From: an uncultured Mesorhizobium sp.
Lineage (GTDB): Bacteria; Pseudomonadota; Alphaproteobacteria; Rhizobiales; Rhizobiaceae
DNA: 7,620 nt
Direction of reading: 5' to 3'
Assembly: GCA_950071955.1 (NCBI GenBank)
Contig: CATMOC010000165.1
Location: 1-7,620 of the forward strand
Shown here in pieces: positions 1 through 5,555 of the stretch (within the stretch, counting starts at the first letter, position 1; the number at the start of each line of letters is the position of its first letter). Below the pieces are notes generated by a model, which was not told where the DNA came from, did no database searches, and saw only the letters and a program-made list of their open reading frames with translations. A program made the translations under genes and the position numbers.

Positions 1-215
1 TATCCGGAGAGATCGCGATGGCACTATAAGAAGGATGTGCACGGCCGTGAGTGGTACATGGAGCAAATGGCAAATGTGAAGCGACCGGCCCTCGGGTCCG
101 GCGGATAGTAAGCTATGAGGTAGTCGAAGAAGACGAGGAAACTGCTGGTGGCAAGATAACCGCCGAGAGCGAGCCGGGCGGCACGGCGTTGGGAGTGGCG
201 GCTGCTGTATTTCTG
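1..215. other. Region downstream of truncated permease, no intact gene seen
   Basis: No confident gene is seen here. By eye the stretch is less GC-rich and less codon-structured than the rest of the window. On the minus strand the permease frame stays open past its amber codon (216-218) as far as a TAG at 24-26, giving 63 codons. About residues 17-42 of that stretch are apolar, with the run SSFLVFFDYLIAYY followed by basic residues. This resembles the last membrane helix and charged tail of His/Gln-type permeases, so the stretch may be the remnant C-terminus of that gene. A short inverted repeat (CTGCT at 213-217, AGCAG at 223-227) straddles the stop codon, but it is too weak to call a terminator. 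Open frames on the plus strand here have no recognisable protein character. Further transporter genes (second permease, ATPase), if present, would lie left of the window. Confidence 0.5.
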
Positions 216-734
216 CTACGGCAGCAGATCGGCGACGGCGATCAGGGCCACGAGCGCCGTGCCCTTCAAGAGTTCGATCATGAGGTTGCCCCAGGGCGGC
301 AGCATGATCACCAGCGCCTGCGGGAGGATCACCCGCCACATGCGCTTGGCCGGAGACATGTTGAGCGCCAGCGCGGCCTCCCACTGGCCCCGCGGGACCG
401 AAAGGATCGCGCCGCGCACGAGTTCCGCACCGTACGCTCCCAGGTTCATGCCGACCGCGACGAAGCCGGCGGTGAACTTCTCCAGCGTGATGCCGAAGAG
501 CGGCAGCACGAAGAAGATCCAGTAGAGCTGGACCAGCAGTGAGGTGCCGCGGAAGATCTCGATGTAGACGGTCGCGGTGCCGCGCACGAGCGGGTTCGGC
601 GCCATCCGCATCAGCCCGGCGGCCAGCGCGATCGCTACCGCCAGGCATGCGGCGAGGACGGTGAGCACGATGGTGATCAGCGTCCCGCTCAGGATGCGGT
701 CGCCGTACTGTCCGAGGAATTCGAAATAGGACAT
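216..734 (-). CDS. ehuC: EhuC-like amino-acid-type ABC permease, apparently C-terminally truncated
   Basis: This is an inner-membrane permease of the HisM/GlnP family that would form the channel for the solute delivered by the adjacent EhuB-like protein. Hydrophobic segments are visible at about residues 15-40, 52-80 and 86-108. The ATPase-coupling EAA loop follows at 119-140 (EAALALNMSP...RVILPQA), then MLPPWGNLMIELLKGTALV near 144-162, which is characteristic of this family. The gene begins 107 bp after the binding-protein stop, with GGAAAGG (745-751) upstream of the ATG. The protein has 172 residues against roughly 215-225 usual for the family. It ends at an in-frame TAG just after ...VADLLP, where relatives continue through one more membrane helix. 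It is therefore either a nonsense-mutated pseudogene, a truncated protein, or a sequencing error. Family assignment is firm. The ectoine specificity is inferred from the neighbouring binding protein and DoeA-like hydrolase. Confidence 0.75.
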   Translation of the reverse strand: MSYFEFLGQYGDRILSGTLITIVLTVLAACLAVAIALAAGLMRMAPNPLVRGTATVYIEIFRGTSLLVQLYWIFFVLPLFGITLEKFTAGFVAVGMNLGAYGAELVRGAILSVPRGQWEAALALNMSPAKRMWRVILPQALVIMLPPWGNLMIELLKGTALVALIAVADLLP

Positions 735-805
735 GCCGCGCAGACCTTTCCATCAAGGCCGGGAAGGCGGGATGCGGGCGACCGGGCGGCCACCTGCGAA
801 AGGGG

Positions 806-832
806 CGGCGGACCGGCTTGCCCGGTCCGCCG
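806..832 (-). promoter_or_regulatory. Intercistronic stem-loop between binding protein and permease genes
   Basis: An 11-bp perfect stem (806-816 with 822-832) encloses a 5-nt loop. It starts 9 bases past the stop codon of the binding-protein gene on the minus strand. The core arm is GGCGGACCGG and its complement CCGGTCCGCC. No run of U follows, so it is unlikely to be a strong intrinsic terminator. Stem-loops in this position are known in many binding-protein operons (for example malE-malF and hisJ-hisQ). There they protect the upstream message and give more binding protein than permease. That role is inferred here. Confidence 0.65.
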
Positions 833-841
833 GTCGTCAGT

Positions 842-1687
842 CTAGCGGTTGGCGCAGACCCATTCGGTGGTCTTGTCGCCCGGCAGCGATCCCTCGCCAT
901 AGCCGTATTCGGCGACCGCCTTCATCATTTCTTCGGAGCCGAGATATTCCTTCTGTGCCGCGTTGAATTTGGCGAGGAAATCCTGGTCGTCCTTGCGGAA
1001 GCCGATGCCGGCCCAATTGACCGCGTCCTCGGGCATCGCGCTCGGATCGGTGACTTCGACGGCGCCACCGGAGCTGTCGGCCAGTTGCTTGACCGTGAAA
1101 TAGGTACCCGCGCCGGCATCCGCGCGCCCTGCCCTGACCGCCGCGAGGATTTCGGTCGGACCGGGAACCTGCATGATCTTGTCTTCCGCAACGCCAGCGG
1201 CCTTCGCCGCCTCGATGTTCGAATAGCCGGCGCCGGTCACCATGATGGCATCGTTCTCGGCGAGGCTCTCGTAGTTGCCGATCTTCTTCGGGTTCCCGGG
1301 GGCAACGATGAACGCGTCGCCGACCTTGGCCATGGGCTCGGAGAAGGCAATGTTCTCGCAGCGGCTCGCCAGGATGTTCATCCCGCCGGTGACGATGTCG
1401 AAGCGGCCGGCGTTCAGGCCGGGAATGAGCCCGCCCCATTCCGTCTGCACGGGTTCGATGTTGTCGTAGCCCATCTTTGCGAGCACGCCCAGCGCGTGGG
1501 CGTTGACGAAGCCCTTGGGGCTGCCGTCATCCCCCGGATAGGCGAACGGAATCTCGTTGGCGAAGCCGATGCGGATCGGCTCGCCGGCCTCGATCCGGTC
1601 CATCAACGGACCCGCATTCGCCACGGCAGCGCCCATGGTGATGGCAGCGACACCTGCCAGAATGGTCTTCAACAAGGCATTGTTCAT
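842..1687 (-). CDS. ehuB: EhuB-like ectoine/hydroxyectoine ABC transporter substrate-binding protein
   Basis: This 281-residue periplasmic protein of the amino-acid SBP family captures the solute for the downstream permease. A Sec signal peptide is clear: lysine at 7, apolar core 9-23, and a likely cut after AVANA (residue 25). Family landmarks include IRIGFANEIPF (38-48), GRFDIVTGGM (94-103), SRCENIAFS (108-116) and AVRAGRADAG (183-192). In EhuB of Sinorhizobium meliloti, as I recall it, Glu21, Phe24, Tyr60, Phe80 and Arg85 hold ectoine. Equal spacing here gives E45, F48, W84, N104 and R109, so the acid, one Phe and the Arg are kept, Tyr becomes Trp, and one Phe becomes Asn. The substrate may thus be ectoine or a relative. 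AGGAGT (1693-1698 on the minus strand) lies 5 nt before the ATG and supports this start. The gene is divergent from the DoeA-like hydrolase and shares its control region. Confidence 0.75.
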   Translation of the reverse strand: MNNALLKTILAGVAAITMGAAVANAGPLMDRIEAGEPIRIGFANEIPFAYPGDDGSPKGFVNAHALGVLAKMGYDNIEPVQTEWGGLIPGLNAGRFDIVTGGMNILASRCENIAFSEPMAKVGDAFIVAPGNPKKIGNYESLAENDAIMVTGAGYSNIEAAKAAGVAEDKIMQVPGPTEILAAVRAGRADAGAGTYFTVKQLADSSGGAVEVTDPSAMPEDAVNWAGIGFRKDDQDFLAKFNAAQKEYLGSEEMMKAVAEYGYGEGSLPGDKTTEWVCANR

Positions 1688-1720
1688 CGCGCACTCCTGT
1701 TCCCGTTGTCATTATTGGCT

Positions 1721-1734
1721 TGTTGTGCACAACA
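1721..1734. promoter_or_regulatory. Perfect 14-bp palindrome, likely GntR-family operator
   Basis: TGTTGTGCACAACA is perfectly self-complementary. Its core TTGT-GC-ACAA (1723-1732) fits the TTGT-NN-ACAA pattern known for FadR/FCD-type GntR regulators. It overlaps the predicted -10 box (1731-1736) and the expected start point (near 1724) of the transporter promoter, which is where a repressor would act. The likely ligand protein is the GntR regulator encoded at 4250-4972. That pairing is inferred from position and motif class. Confidence 0.65.
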
Positions 1735-1759
1735 TCATTCCCCATGACCATGCTGTCAA
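1731..1759 (-). promoter_or_regulatory. Predicted sigma-70-type promoter for the transporter genes
   Basis: On the minus strand TTGACA, a perfect -35 consensus, lies at 1754-1759. After 17 bp comes GATGTT at 1731-1736, a weak -10 with 3 of 6 consensus matches. Transcription would start around 1724, giving a leader of about 36 nt before the ehuB-like ATG. A weak -10 beside a perfect -35 is common in alphaproteobacteria. The -10 overlaps the palindrome at 1721-1734. Confidence 0.5.
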
Positions 1760-1766
1760 CGGATTT

Positions 1767-1787
1767 TTCCGTATGAGCCCTACGGAA
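1767..1787. promoter_or_regulatory. Inverted repeat with 7-bp arms in the divergent control region
   Basis: TTCCGTA (1767-1773) and TACGGAA (1781-1787) are perfect inverted arms separated by 7 bp. A third ACGGA copy lies at 1759-1763, next to the -35 box of the leftward promoter. The repeat is unlike the TTGT-NN-ACAA sites, so it may be bound by a different protein. It lies 8 bp upstream of the transporter -35, a typical activator position. No function can be assigned from sequence alone. Confidence 0.35.
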
Positions 1788-1819
1788 GCCTCTTTCGTGC
1801 CGTGTGGTCCGTGAAGTAG

Positions 1820-1829
1820 ATGTACACAA
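1820..1829. promoter_or_regulatory. Second candidate GntR-type operator, in front of the hydrolase operon
   Basis: ATGT-AC-ACAA differs at one outer base from the symmetric pattern TTGT-NN-ACAA and resembles the core of the palindrome at 1721-1734. The two centres are 97 bp apart. The site is 48 bp upstream of the DoeA-like ATG, where it could cover the rightward promoter. I could not place a convincing -35/-10 pair for that promoter. The site is short and its significance depends on the companion palindrome. Confidence 0.45.
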
Positions 1830-1867
1830 GATGATGCTCGTTGCGGGAGCCAGCTCCGCGCGGCGCC

Positions 1868-1873
1868 AGGAGG
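1868..1873 (+). promoter_or_regulatory. Strong ribosome binding site of the DoeA-like gene
   Basis: AGGAGG, a full Shine-Dalgarno core, lies 4 nt before the ATG at 1878. It fixes this start against the overlapping out-of-frame opening at 1841 and against later internal Met codons. Confidence 0.7.
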
Positions 1874-1877
1874 AAGC

Positions 1878-3062
1878 ATGCCCGCCATACAACTGCCCTT
1901 CAGCCCGGCCGAGTACGAGCGCCGGCTCGCCAAGGTCCGCGCCGCCATGGCGGCGAAGGAGATCGACGTCCTCTTCGTCGAGGACCCGTCCAACATGGCC
2001 TGGCTGACCGGCTACGACGGATGGTCCTTCTACGTGCACCAGGGGGTGATCGTCTTCCACGACGAGGACCCGATCTGGTGGGGCCGGGGGCAGGACGCCA
2101 ACGGCGCCGTCCGCACCGTCTGGATGGCCGACGAGCGCGTGGCGAGCTATGCGGACAACTACATCCAGTCGCCGAAGCTGCATCCCATGGAGACGCTCGC
2201 CGCGCTGATGCGCGAGCGCGGTTACGGTCGCAAGCGCATCGGCCTGGAACTGGAGAACTACTATTTCTCGGCGAAGGCCTATCTCGTGCTGCGGGAAGAA
2301 TTGCCCGATGCGACCCTCATCGACGCGACCGCGCTGGTGAACTGGCAGCGCACGGTGAAGTCGGACGAGGAGATCGTCTTCATGCGCCGCGCCGCGCGCA
2401 TCTCGGAAAAGATCGTCGACGGCATCATGGAGCGCGTCGAGCCGGGTATGAAGAAGAACGACCTCGTCGCCGAGATTTATGGGGACGCCATCCGTGGCGT
2501 GGACGACGACTGGGGCGAGTATCCCGCCATCGTCCCGCTGCTCCCGAGCGGCTCCGACGCAGCCGCACCTCACCTGACGTGGGATGGCAGGCGGTTCGAC
2601 GAAGGCACCGCGACCTTCTTCGAGATCGCGGGCTGCTACCGCCGCTATCACGTGCCCTTCTGCCGCACGGTCTTCCTCGGAACGCCGCCGCAGTATCTGC
2701 TCGACGCCGAGAAGGCGCTTGCCGAGGGACTGGAGGCTGGGCTCGAAGCCGCCCGCGCCGGCAACCGTGCCGGGCAGGTCGCGGATGCGCTGTACAAATC
2801 GCTGGAGAAGGCCGGCATCAAGCGCGAAGGACGCTGCGGCTATCCGATCGGCATCTCCTACCCGCCGGACTGGGGCGAACGGACGATCTCGTTCCGCACC
2901 GAGGACGACACGATCCTGGAGCCGGGGATGACCTTTCATTTCATGCCGGGCCTCTGGATGAGCGACTGGGGGCTGGAGATCACCGAAAGCATCCTGATCC
3001 GCGACACCGGCGCCGCAGAATGCCTGTGCAACCGTCCCCGCAAGCTGTTCGTGAAGAATTGA
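1878..3062 (+). CDS. doeA: DoeA/EutD-like ectoine hydrolase (M24 creatinase/aminopeptidase P fold)
   Basis: DoeA opens the ectoine ring in the cytoplasm to N-acetyl-L-2,4-diaminobutyrate. The 394-residue length is normal for the family. A creatinase-type N-terminal domain (about 10-155) carries the stretch LTGYDGWSFYVHQ (43-55) and GRGQDANGA (69-77), and the pita-bread domain spans about 165-385. Late landmarks are GYPIGISYPPDWGER (321-335) and EPGMTFHFMPGLW (348-360), which I recognise from DoeA proteins. The five metal ligands of aminopeptidase P are not in place: the acidic positions around 249-263 read EIAGCYRRYHVPFCRT, and the late Glu is M356. H232 aligns with the catalytic His of creatinase, so a metal-free hydrolase is likely. 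The creatinase glutamates are absent (C262, M356), which argues against creatine as substrate. It is the first gene of an operon, 7 bp ahead of the deacetylase gene. The exact substrate could be a close relative of ectoine. Confidence 0.82.
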   Translation: MPAIQLPFSPAEYERRLAKVRAAMAAKEIDVLFVEDPSNMAWLTGYDGWSFYVHQGVIVFHDEDPIWWGRGQDANGAVRTVWMADERVASYADNYIQSPKLHPMETLAALMRERGYGRKRIGLELENYYFSAKAYLVLREELPDATLIDATALVNWQRTVKSDEEIVFMRRAARISEKIVDGIMERVEPGMKKNDLVAEIYGDAIRGVDDDWGEYPAIVPLLPSGSDAAAPHLTWDGRRFDEGTATFFEIAGCYRRYHVPFCRTVFLGTPPQYLLDAEKALAEGLEAGLEAARAGNRAGQVADALYKSLEKAGIKREGRCGYPIGISYPPDWGERTISFRTEDDTILEPGMTFHFMPGLWMSDWGLEITESILIRDTGAAECLCNRPRKLFVKN

Positions 3063-3069
3063 ACCCGGC

Positions 3070-4230
3070 ATGACCACGCTGGCGCAAACCCGCGCTATCC
3101 TTTCCGACCTCATCGCCTTTCCGACCGTCTCGTCGGACAGCAACCTGGAACTGATCACCTATGCCGCCGACCTGTTGAGCAGCGCCGGCGCCACGCTGTC
3201 GCTCTCGCGCGACGAAAGCGGCACCAAGGCCAATCTCTTCGCCACCCTCGGACCCGCGGGCGACGGCGGCGTGATCCTCTCCGGCCACACCGACGTCGTT
3301 CCGGTGACGGGCCAGGACTGGACGAGCGATCCCTTTGTCATGGACGAGCGCGACGGCCTGCTCTTCGGCCGCGGCACATGTGACATGAAGGGCTTCATCG
3401 CCGCCGCGCTCGCCATGGCACCGCGGTTCGCCGCGGTGGAGCTGAAGCGCCCGCTGCATTTCGCCTTCACCTACGACGAGGAGGTGGGCTGCATGGGTGC
3501 GCGCACGCTGGTGGGCGAGATCGAGCGCATGGGCGTGAAGCCGTCGGTCGCCATCATCGGTGAGCCGACCTCCATGCGCGTCATCGAGGGACACAAGGGC
3601 TGCTACGAATACACCACCGAGTTCACCGGGCTCGAAGGCCATGCCTCGCGTCCGGAACTCGGTGTGAACGCCGTGGAGTACGCGACGCGCTACATCACCC
3701 GCCTGCTCGACCTGCGCGAGGCGCTGAAGGCGCGCGCGCCGGCCGCAAGCCGCTTCACCCCGCCATGGACGACCCTGCAGGTCGGACGCATCGCCGGCGG
3801 CGTCGCGCACAACGTCATCGCCGGACAGTGCAGCGTGGAGTGGGAGGTGCGGCCGGTCCAGGCCGGCGACGCTGATTTCGTCAAGCGCGACATCGCGGAC
3901 TATGTCGACACGGTCCTGAAGCCCGCCATGCATTCGGTCTGGCCGCAGGCAGACATCGTCACCCGCACGATCGGCGAGGTGGCGGGCCTCGAGGTGGTCG
4001 ACGTATCCGAAGCGCGCGACATCGTCTTCGAGCTCACCGGCACGACCGAGGCGGACGTTGTCGCCTTCGGCACCGAGGCGGGGCTGTTTCAGGCGCTCGG
4101 CATGTCGGTCGTCGTCTGCGGTCCGGGCTCGATCGCGCAGGCGCACAAGCCGGACGAGTACATCGCGCTCGACCAGCTTTCGGCCTGCCTCGACATGCTG
4201 GATAGACTGTGCGTCAAGATGGCGGCTTGA
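3070..4230 (+). CDS. argE: ArgE-type M20 N-acetylornithine deacetylase-like amidohydrolase
   Basis: This is a cytoplasmic zinc amidohydrolase of the M20/ArgE-DapE family that removes an acetyl group from an N-alpha-acetylated diamino acid. All expected metal and catalytic residues are visible. H73 lies in SGHTDVVPV and D105 in GRGTCDMKG. E137 (general base) and E138 lie in DEEVGCMG, E165 in GEPT, and H359 in GPGSIAQAHKPDEY. The dimerisation lid lies at about 180-290, with GLEGHASRPELGVNAVEY at 187-204. The 386-residue length is normal. It starts 7 bp after the DoeA-like stop with no strong ribosome site, suggesting translational coupling. The context points to N-acetyl-diaminobutyrate, the DoeA product, which is one methylene shorter than N-acetylornithine. 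The usual enzyme for that step, DoeB, belongs to a different family. A house-keeping arginine biosynthesis role is the alternative, but the operon position makes a catabolic role more likely. Confidence 0.82.
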   Translation: MTTLAQTRAILSDLIAFPTVSSDSNLELITYAADLLSSAGATLSLSRDESGTKANLFATLGPAGDGGVILSGHTDVVPVTGQDWTSDPFVMDERDGLLFGRGTCDMKGFIAAALAMAPRFAAVELKRPLHFAFTYDEEVGCMGARTLVGEIERMGVKPSVAIIGEPTSMRVIEGHKGCYEYTTEFTGLEGHASRPELGVNAVEYATRYITRLLDLREALKARAPAASRFTPPWTTLQVGRIAGGVAHNVIAGQCSVEWEVRPVQAGDADFVKRDIADYVDTVLKPAMHSVWPQADIVTRTIGEVAGLEVVDVSEARDIVFELTGTTEADVVAFGTEAGLFQALGMSVVVCGPGSIAQAHKPDEYIALDQLSACLDMLDRLCVKMAA

Positions 4231-4249
4231 GGGGGAAAGGTCGAAGCAG

Positions 4250-4972
4250 ATGGAGATCGCCCACCGCCTTGACGGTGAAACATCGGAGAAGGGCGCGCGC
4301 GAACGCTTCGACCGGATCTACCGGACGCTCCGGACGCGCATATGCATGCTCGACCATCCGCCGCTGGAGCGGCTGCGCGAGGAGGACCTGGCGGCCGAGT
4401 TCAACGTCAGCCGCACGCCGATCCGCCGCGTCCTGGTGAAGCTGGAGGCGGAAGGCCTGCTGCGCTCCGTGCACGGCGTCGGCACCATCGTCACGGACAT
4501 CGAGATCGACAGCCTGGAGCAGGTCTACCAGCTCCGGGTGGAACTGGCGGAACTGATCGGCAAGCTCTCTCCGATCATGCCCGGAGAGGCGCGGATGGCC
4601 GATTTCCGCGCCCTGCTCGCGCGTTGCGACGACCTCGTCCGCCAGCCCGATCCGCGCGAGTTCGCCCGCACCAACATGGATTTCTTCCACCTGCTCAACG
4701 GACTGACTGCCAACGAGCCGCTGCGGGAGATCAGCGAGCGTCTCTACTACCAGACCAGCCGCATCTGGCTGAAGACCGCGTCGAGGTTCAGCCGGTTCAC
4801 GGAAATGATCGAGGACGAGATCCGCATTTTCCAGCGCGAGGTCGCCGATATCGTCGCCGCGATCGAGATCGGGGATCTGGAGGTGGTCGGCCACATCCGG
4901 CGCTCTCACATCGCCATGAGTTTCGCGCGCCTGCGCAAGCATGCGAGCGGCGTTGCGCCGGCTAACGAATAG
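4250..4972 (+). CDS. GntR-family transcriptional regulator, FadR/FCD subfamily
   Basis: This 240-residue DNA-binding regulator probably controls its own operon and the divergent transporter. An N-terminal winged helix-turn-helix spans about 18-83, with LREEDLAAEFNVSRTPIRRVL (42-62) as the recognition region and SVHGVGTIV (73-81) as the wing. A helical FCD effector domain follows (about 90-230). FCD domains usually bind a metal with one Asp and three His. Here D144, H147 and H220 fit, but the position of the middle His in the usual EHRxI motif reads V198, so metal binding may be altered or absent. The ATG at 4250 is preferred over upstream in-frame openings because those overlap the deacetylase gene and GGGGGAAAGG (4231-4240) precedes it. 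The gene starts 19 bp after the deacetylase stop. Its proposed operators are the TTGT-NN-ACAA-type sites at 1723-1732 and 1820-1829. The effector is unknown, with ectoine or N-acetyl-diaminobutyrate as natural guesses. Confidence 0.88.
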   Translation: MEIAHRLDGETSEKGARERFDRIYRTLRTRICMLDHPPLERLREEDLAAEFNVSRTPIRRVLVKLEAEGLLRSVHGVGTIVTDIEIDSLEQVYQLRVELAELIGKLSPIMPGEARMADFRALLARCDDLVRQPDPREFARTNMDFFHLLNGLTANEPLREISERLYYQTSRIWLKTASRFSRFTEMIEDEIRIFQREVADIVAAIEIGDLEVVGHIRRSHIAMSFARLRKHASGVAPANE

Positions 4973-4991
4973 TCCCGTGAGGGGTGCGGCC

Positions 4992-5555
4992 TCAGTCGCG
5001 CCGCTCTTCCAGCCACCGCCATAGATAGGGACCGAAGCCGGCCTCGACGTGGATGCGGGCGCGATCCTCGGCCATGCGGTAAAGGATCGCATTAATGCCG
5101 GCGAAGAGCAGGGCTGCCGACGGGCTTCCGGCAACGAGATCGGCGCCTGTCGCCTCCGCGACCACCGCCCGCATCGACGGTCCTTCGATGTCCACCACGA
5201 AAAAGGCGTCGCCCGCAGCACTGGCGGCCCAGCCCTCGTTCCAGCCGAGGGGAATGGCGAGGGGCTCGCTGGAGACCAAAAGGGCGCGGTCGCGCGCGAG
5301 GCGGACGAGATACGGATCGCCCGTCGCAATGCTCCACAGGCCGGCTTCGGCCGTTTGCGGGGCGTGGATTCGGCGCGCTTCCGCAAGATCGCCGCTCACC
5401 AGCACCTGCGAAAGCCTCGGTACAGGCCGCGCCGACCACCCTTCCCTCGCGATGCCGGCCTTGCTCCAGTCCGGATAGGGCGTCCATTTTTCCGCTGCGT
5501 CGTAGCCGGCGCTGAAACCCTGAGGAGCCGGCGCGCTCGTCGCTCGTCTAGCCAT
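4992..5555 (-). CDS. soxG: Sarcosine oxidase gamma subunit family protein
   Basis: This is the small subunit of a heterotetrameric sarcosine oxidase-type complex, which oxidatively demethylates sarcosine and passes the one-carbon unit to tetrahydrofolate. The 187-residue length fits SoxG. Sequence signs are the alternating pattern DAFFVVDIEGPSMRAVVAEA (115-134), the SPSAALLFAGINAILYR segment (143-159) and the C-terminal FGPYLWRWLEE (174-184), all at the places expected for this GcvT-like subunit. The ATG overlaps the alpha-subunit stop by 8 bp, so the two are likely translationally coupled and last in a soxBDAG-type operon. It ends 19 bp from the convergent regulator gene, with no clear terminator between them. 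Homologous subunits occur in N-methylglutamate dehydrogenase (MgdD), so the substrate is not settled by sequence. Confidence 0.85.
   Translation of the reverse strand: MARRATSAPAPQGFSAGYDAAEKWTPYPDWSKAGIAREGWSARPVPRLSQVLVSGDLAEARRIHAPQTAEAGLWSIATGDPYLVRLARDRALLVSSEPLAIPLGWNEGWAASAAGDAFFVVDIEGPSMRAVVAEATGADLVAGSPSAALLFAGINAILYRMAEDRARIHVEAGFGPYLWRWLEERRD

Noticed and set aside
216..218. Amber codon read as pyrrolysine
   Set aside because: No sign of a pyrrolysine system is visible, the permease family has no such residue, and a mutation or sequencing error is a simpler explanation.
51..542. 163-codon plus-strand open frame opposite the permease
   Set aside because: It is antisense to a clear membrane protein, has low-complexity charged composition typical of GC-rich shadow frames, and shows no recognisable family.
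806..832. Rho-independent terminator after the binding-protein gene
   Set aside because: No T-rich tract follows the stem on the minus strand, and the permease gene lies downstream in the same direction.
1759..1772. ACGGA-TTTT-TCCGT hairpin as a terminator
   Set aside because: The stem is only 5 bp, it lies in a promoter region between divergent genes, and no gene ends there. It is better viewed as part of the ACGGA-type repeat cluster.
1878..3062. Creatinase, making sarcosine for the neighbouring sarcosine oxidase
   Set aside because: The idea is attractive because of the soxAG neighbours. However, the two catalytic glutamates of creatinase are absent, the motifs match DoeA-type proteins, and the sox genes are in a separate convergent operon.
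1527..3158. 543-codon minus-strand open frame across the hydrolase gene and control region
   Set aside because: It is antisense to the DoeA-like gene and runs through the divergent promoter region. The translation has no family features. Long stop-free shadow frames are common at this GC content.
2980..4146. 388-codon minus-strand open frame opposite the M20 deacetylase
   Set aside because: The plus-strand frame has all M20 catalytic residues. The opposite frame is a composition artefact rich in Arg, Ala, Gly and Asp.
4058..4249. Longer N-terminus for the GntR regulator starting at 4058
   Set aside because: It overlaps the deacetylase gene by over 170 bp, adds Arg/Ser-rich sequence with no family match, and ignores the better start at 4250 with its ribosome site.
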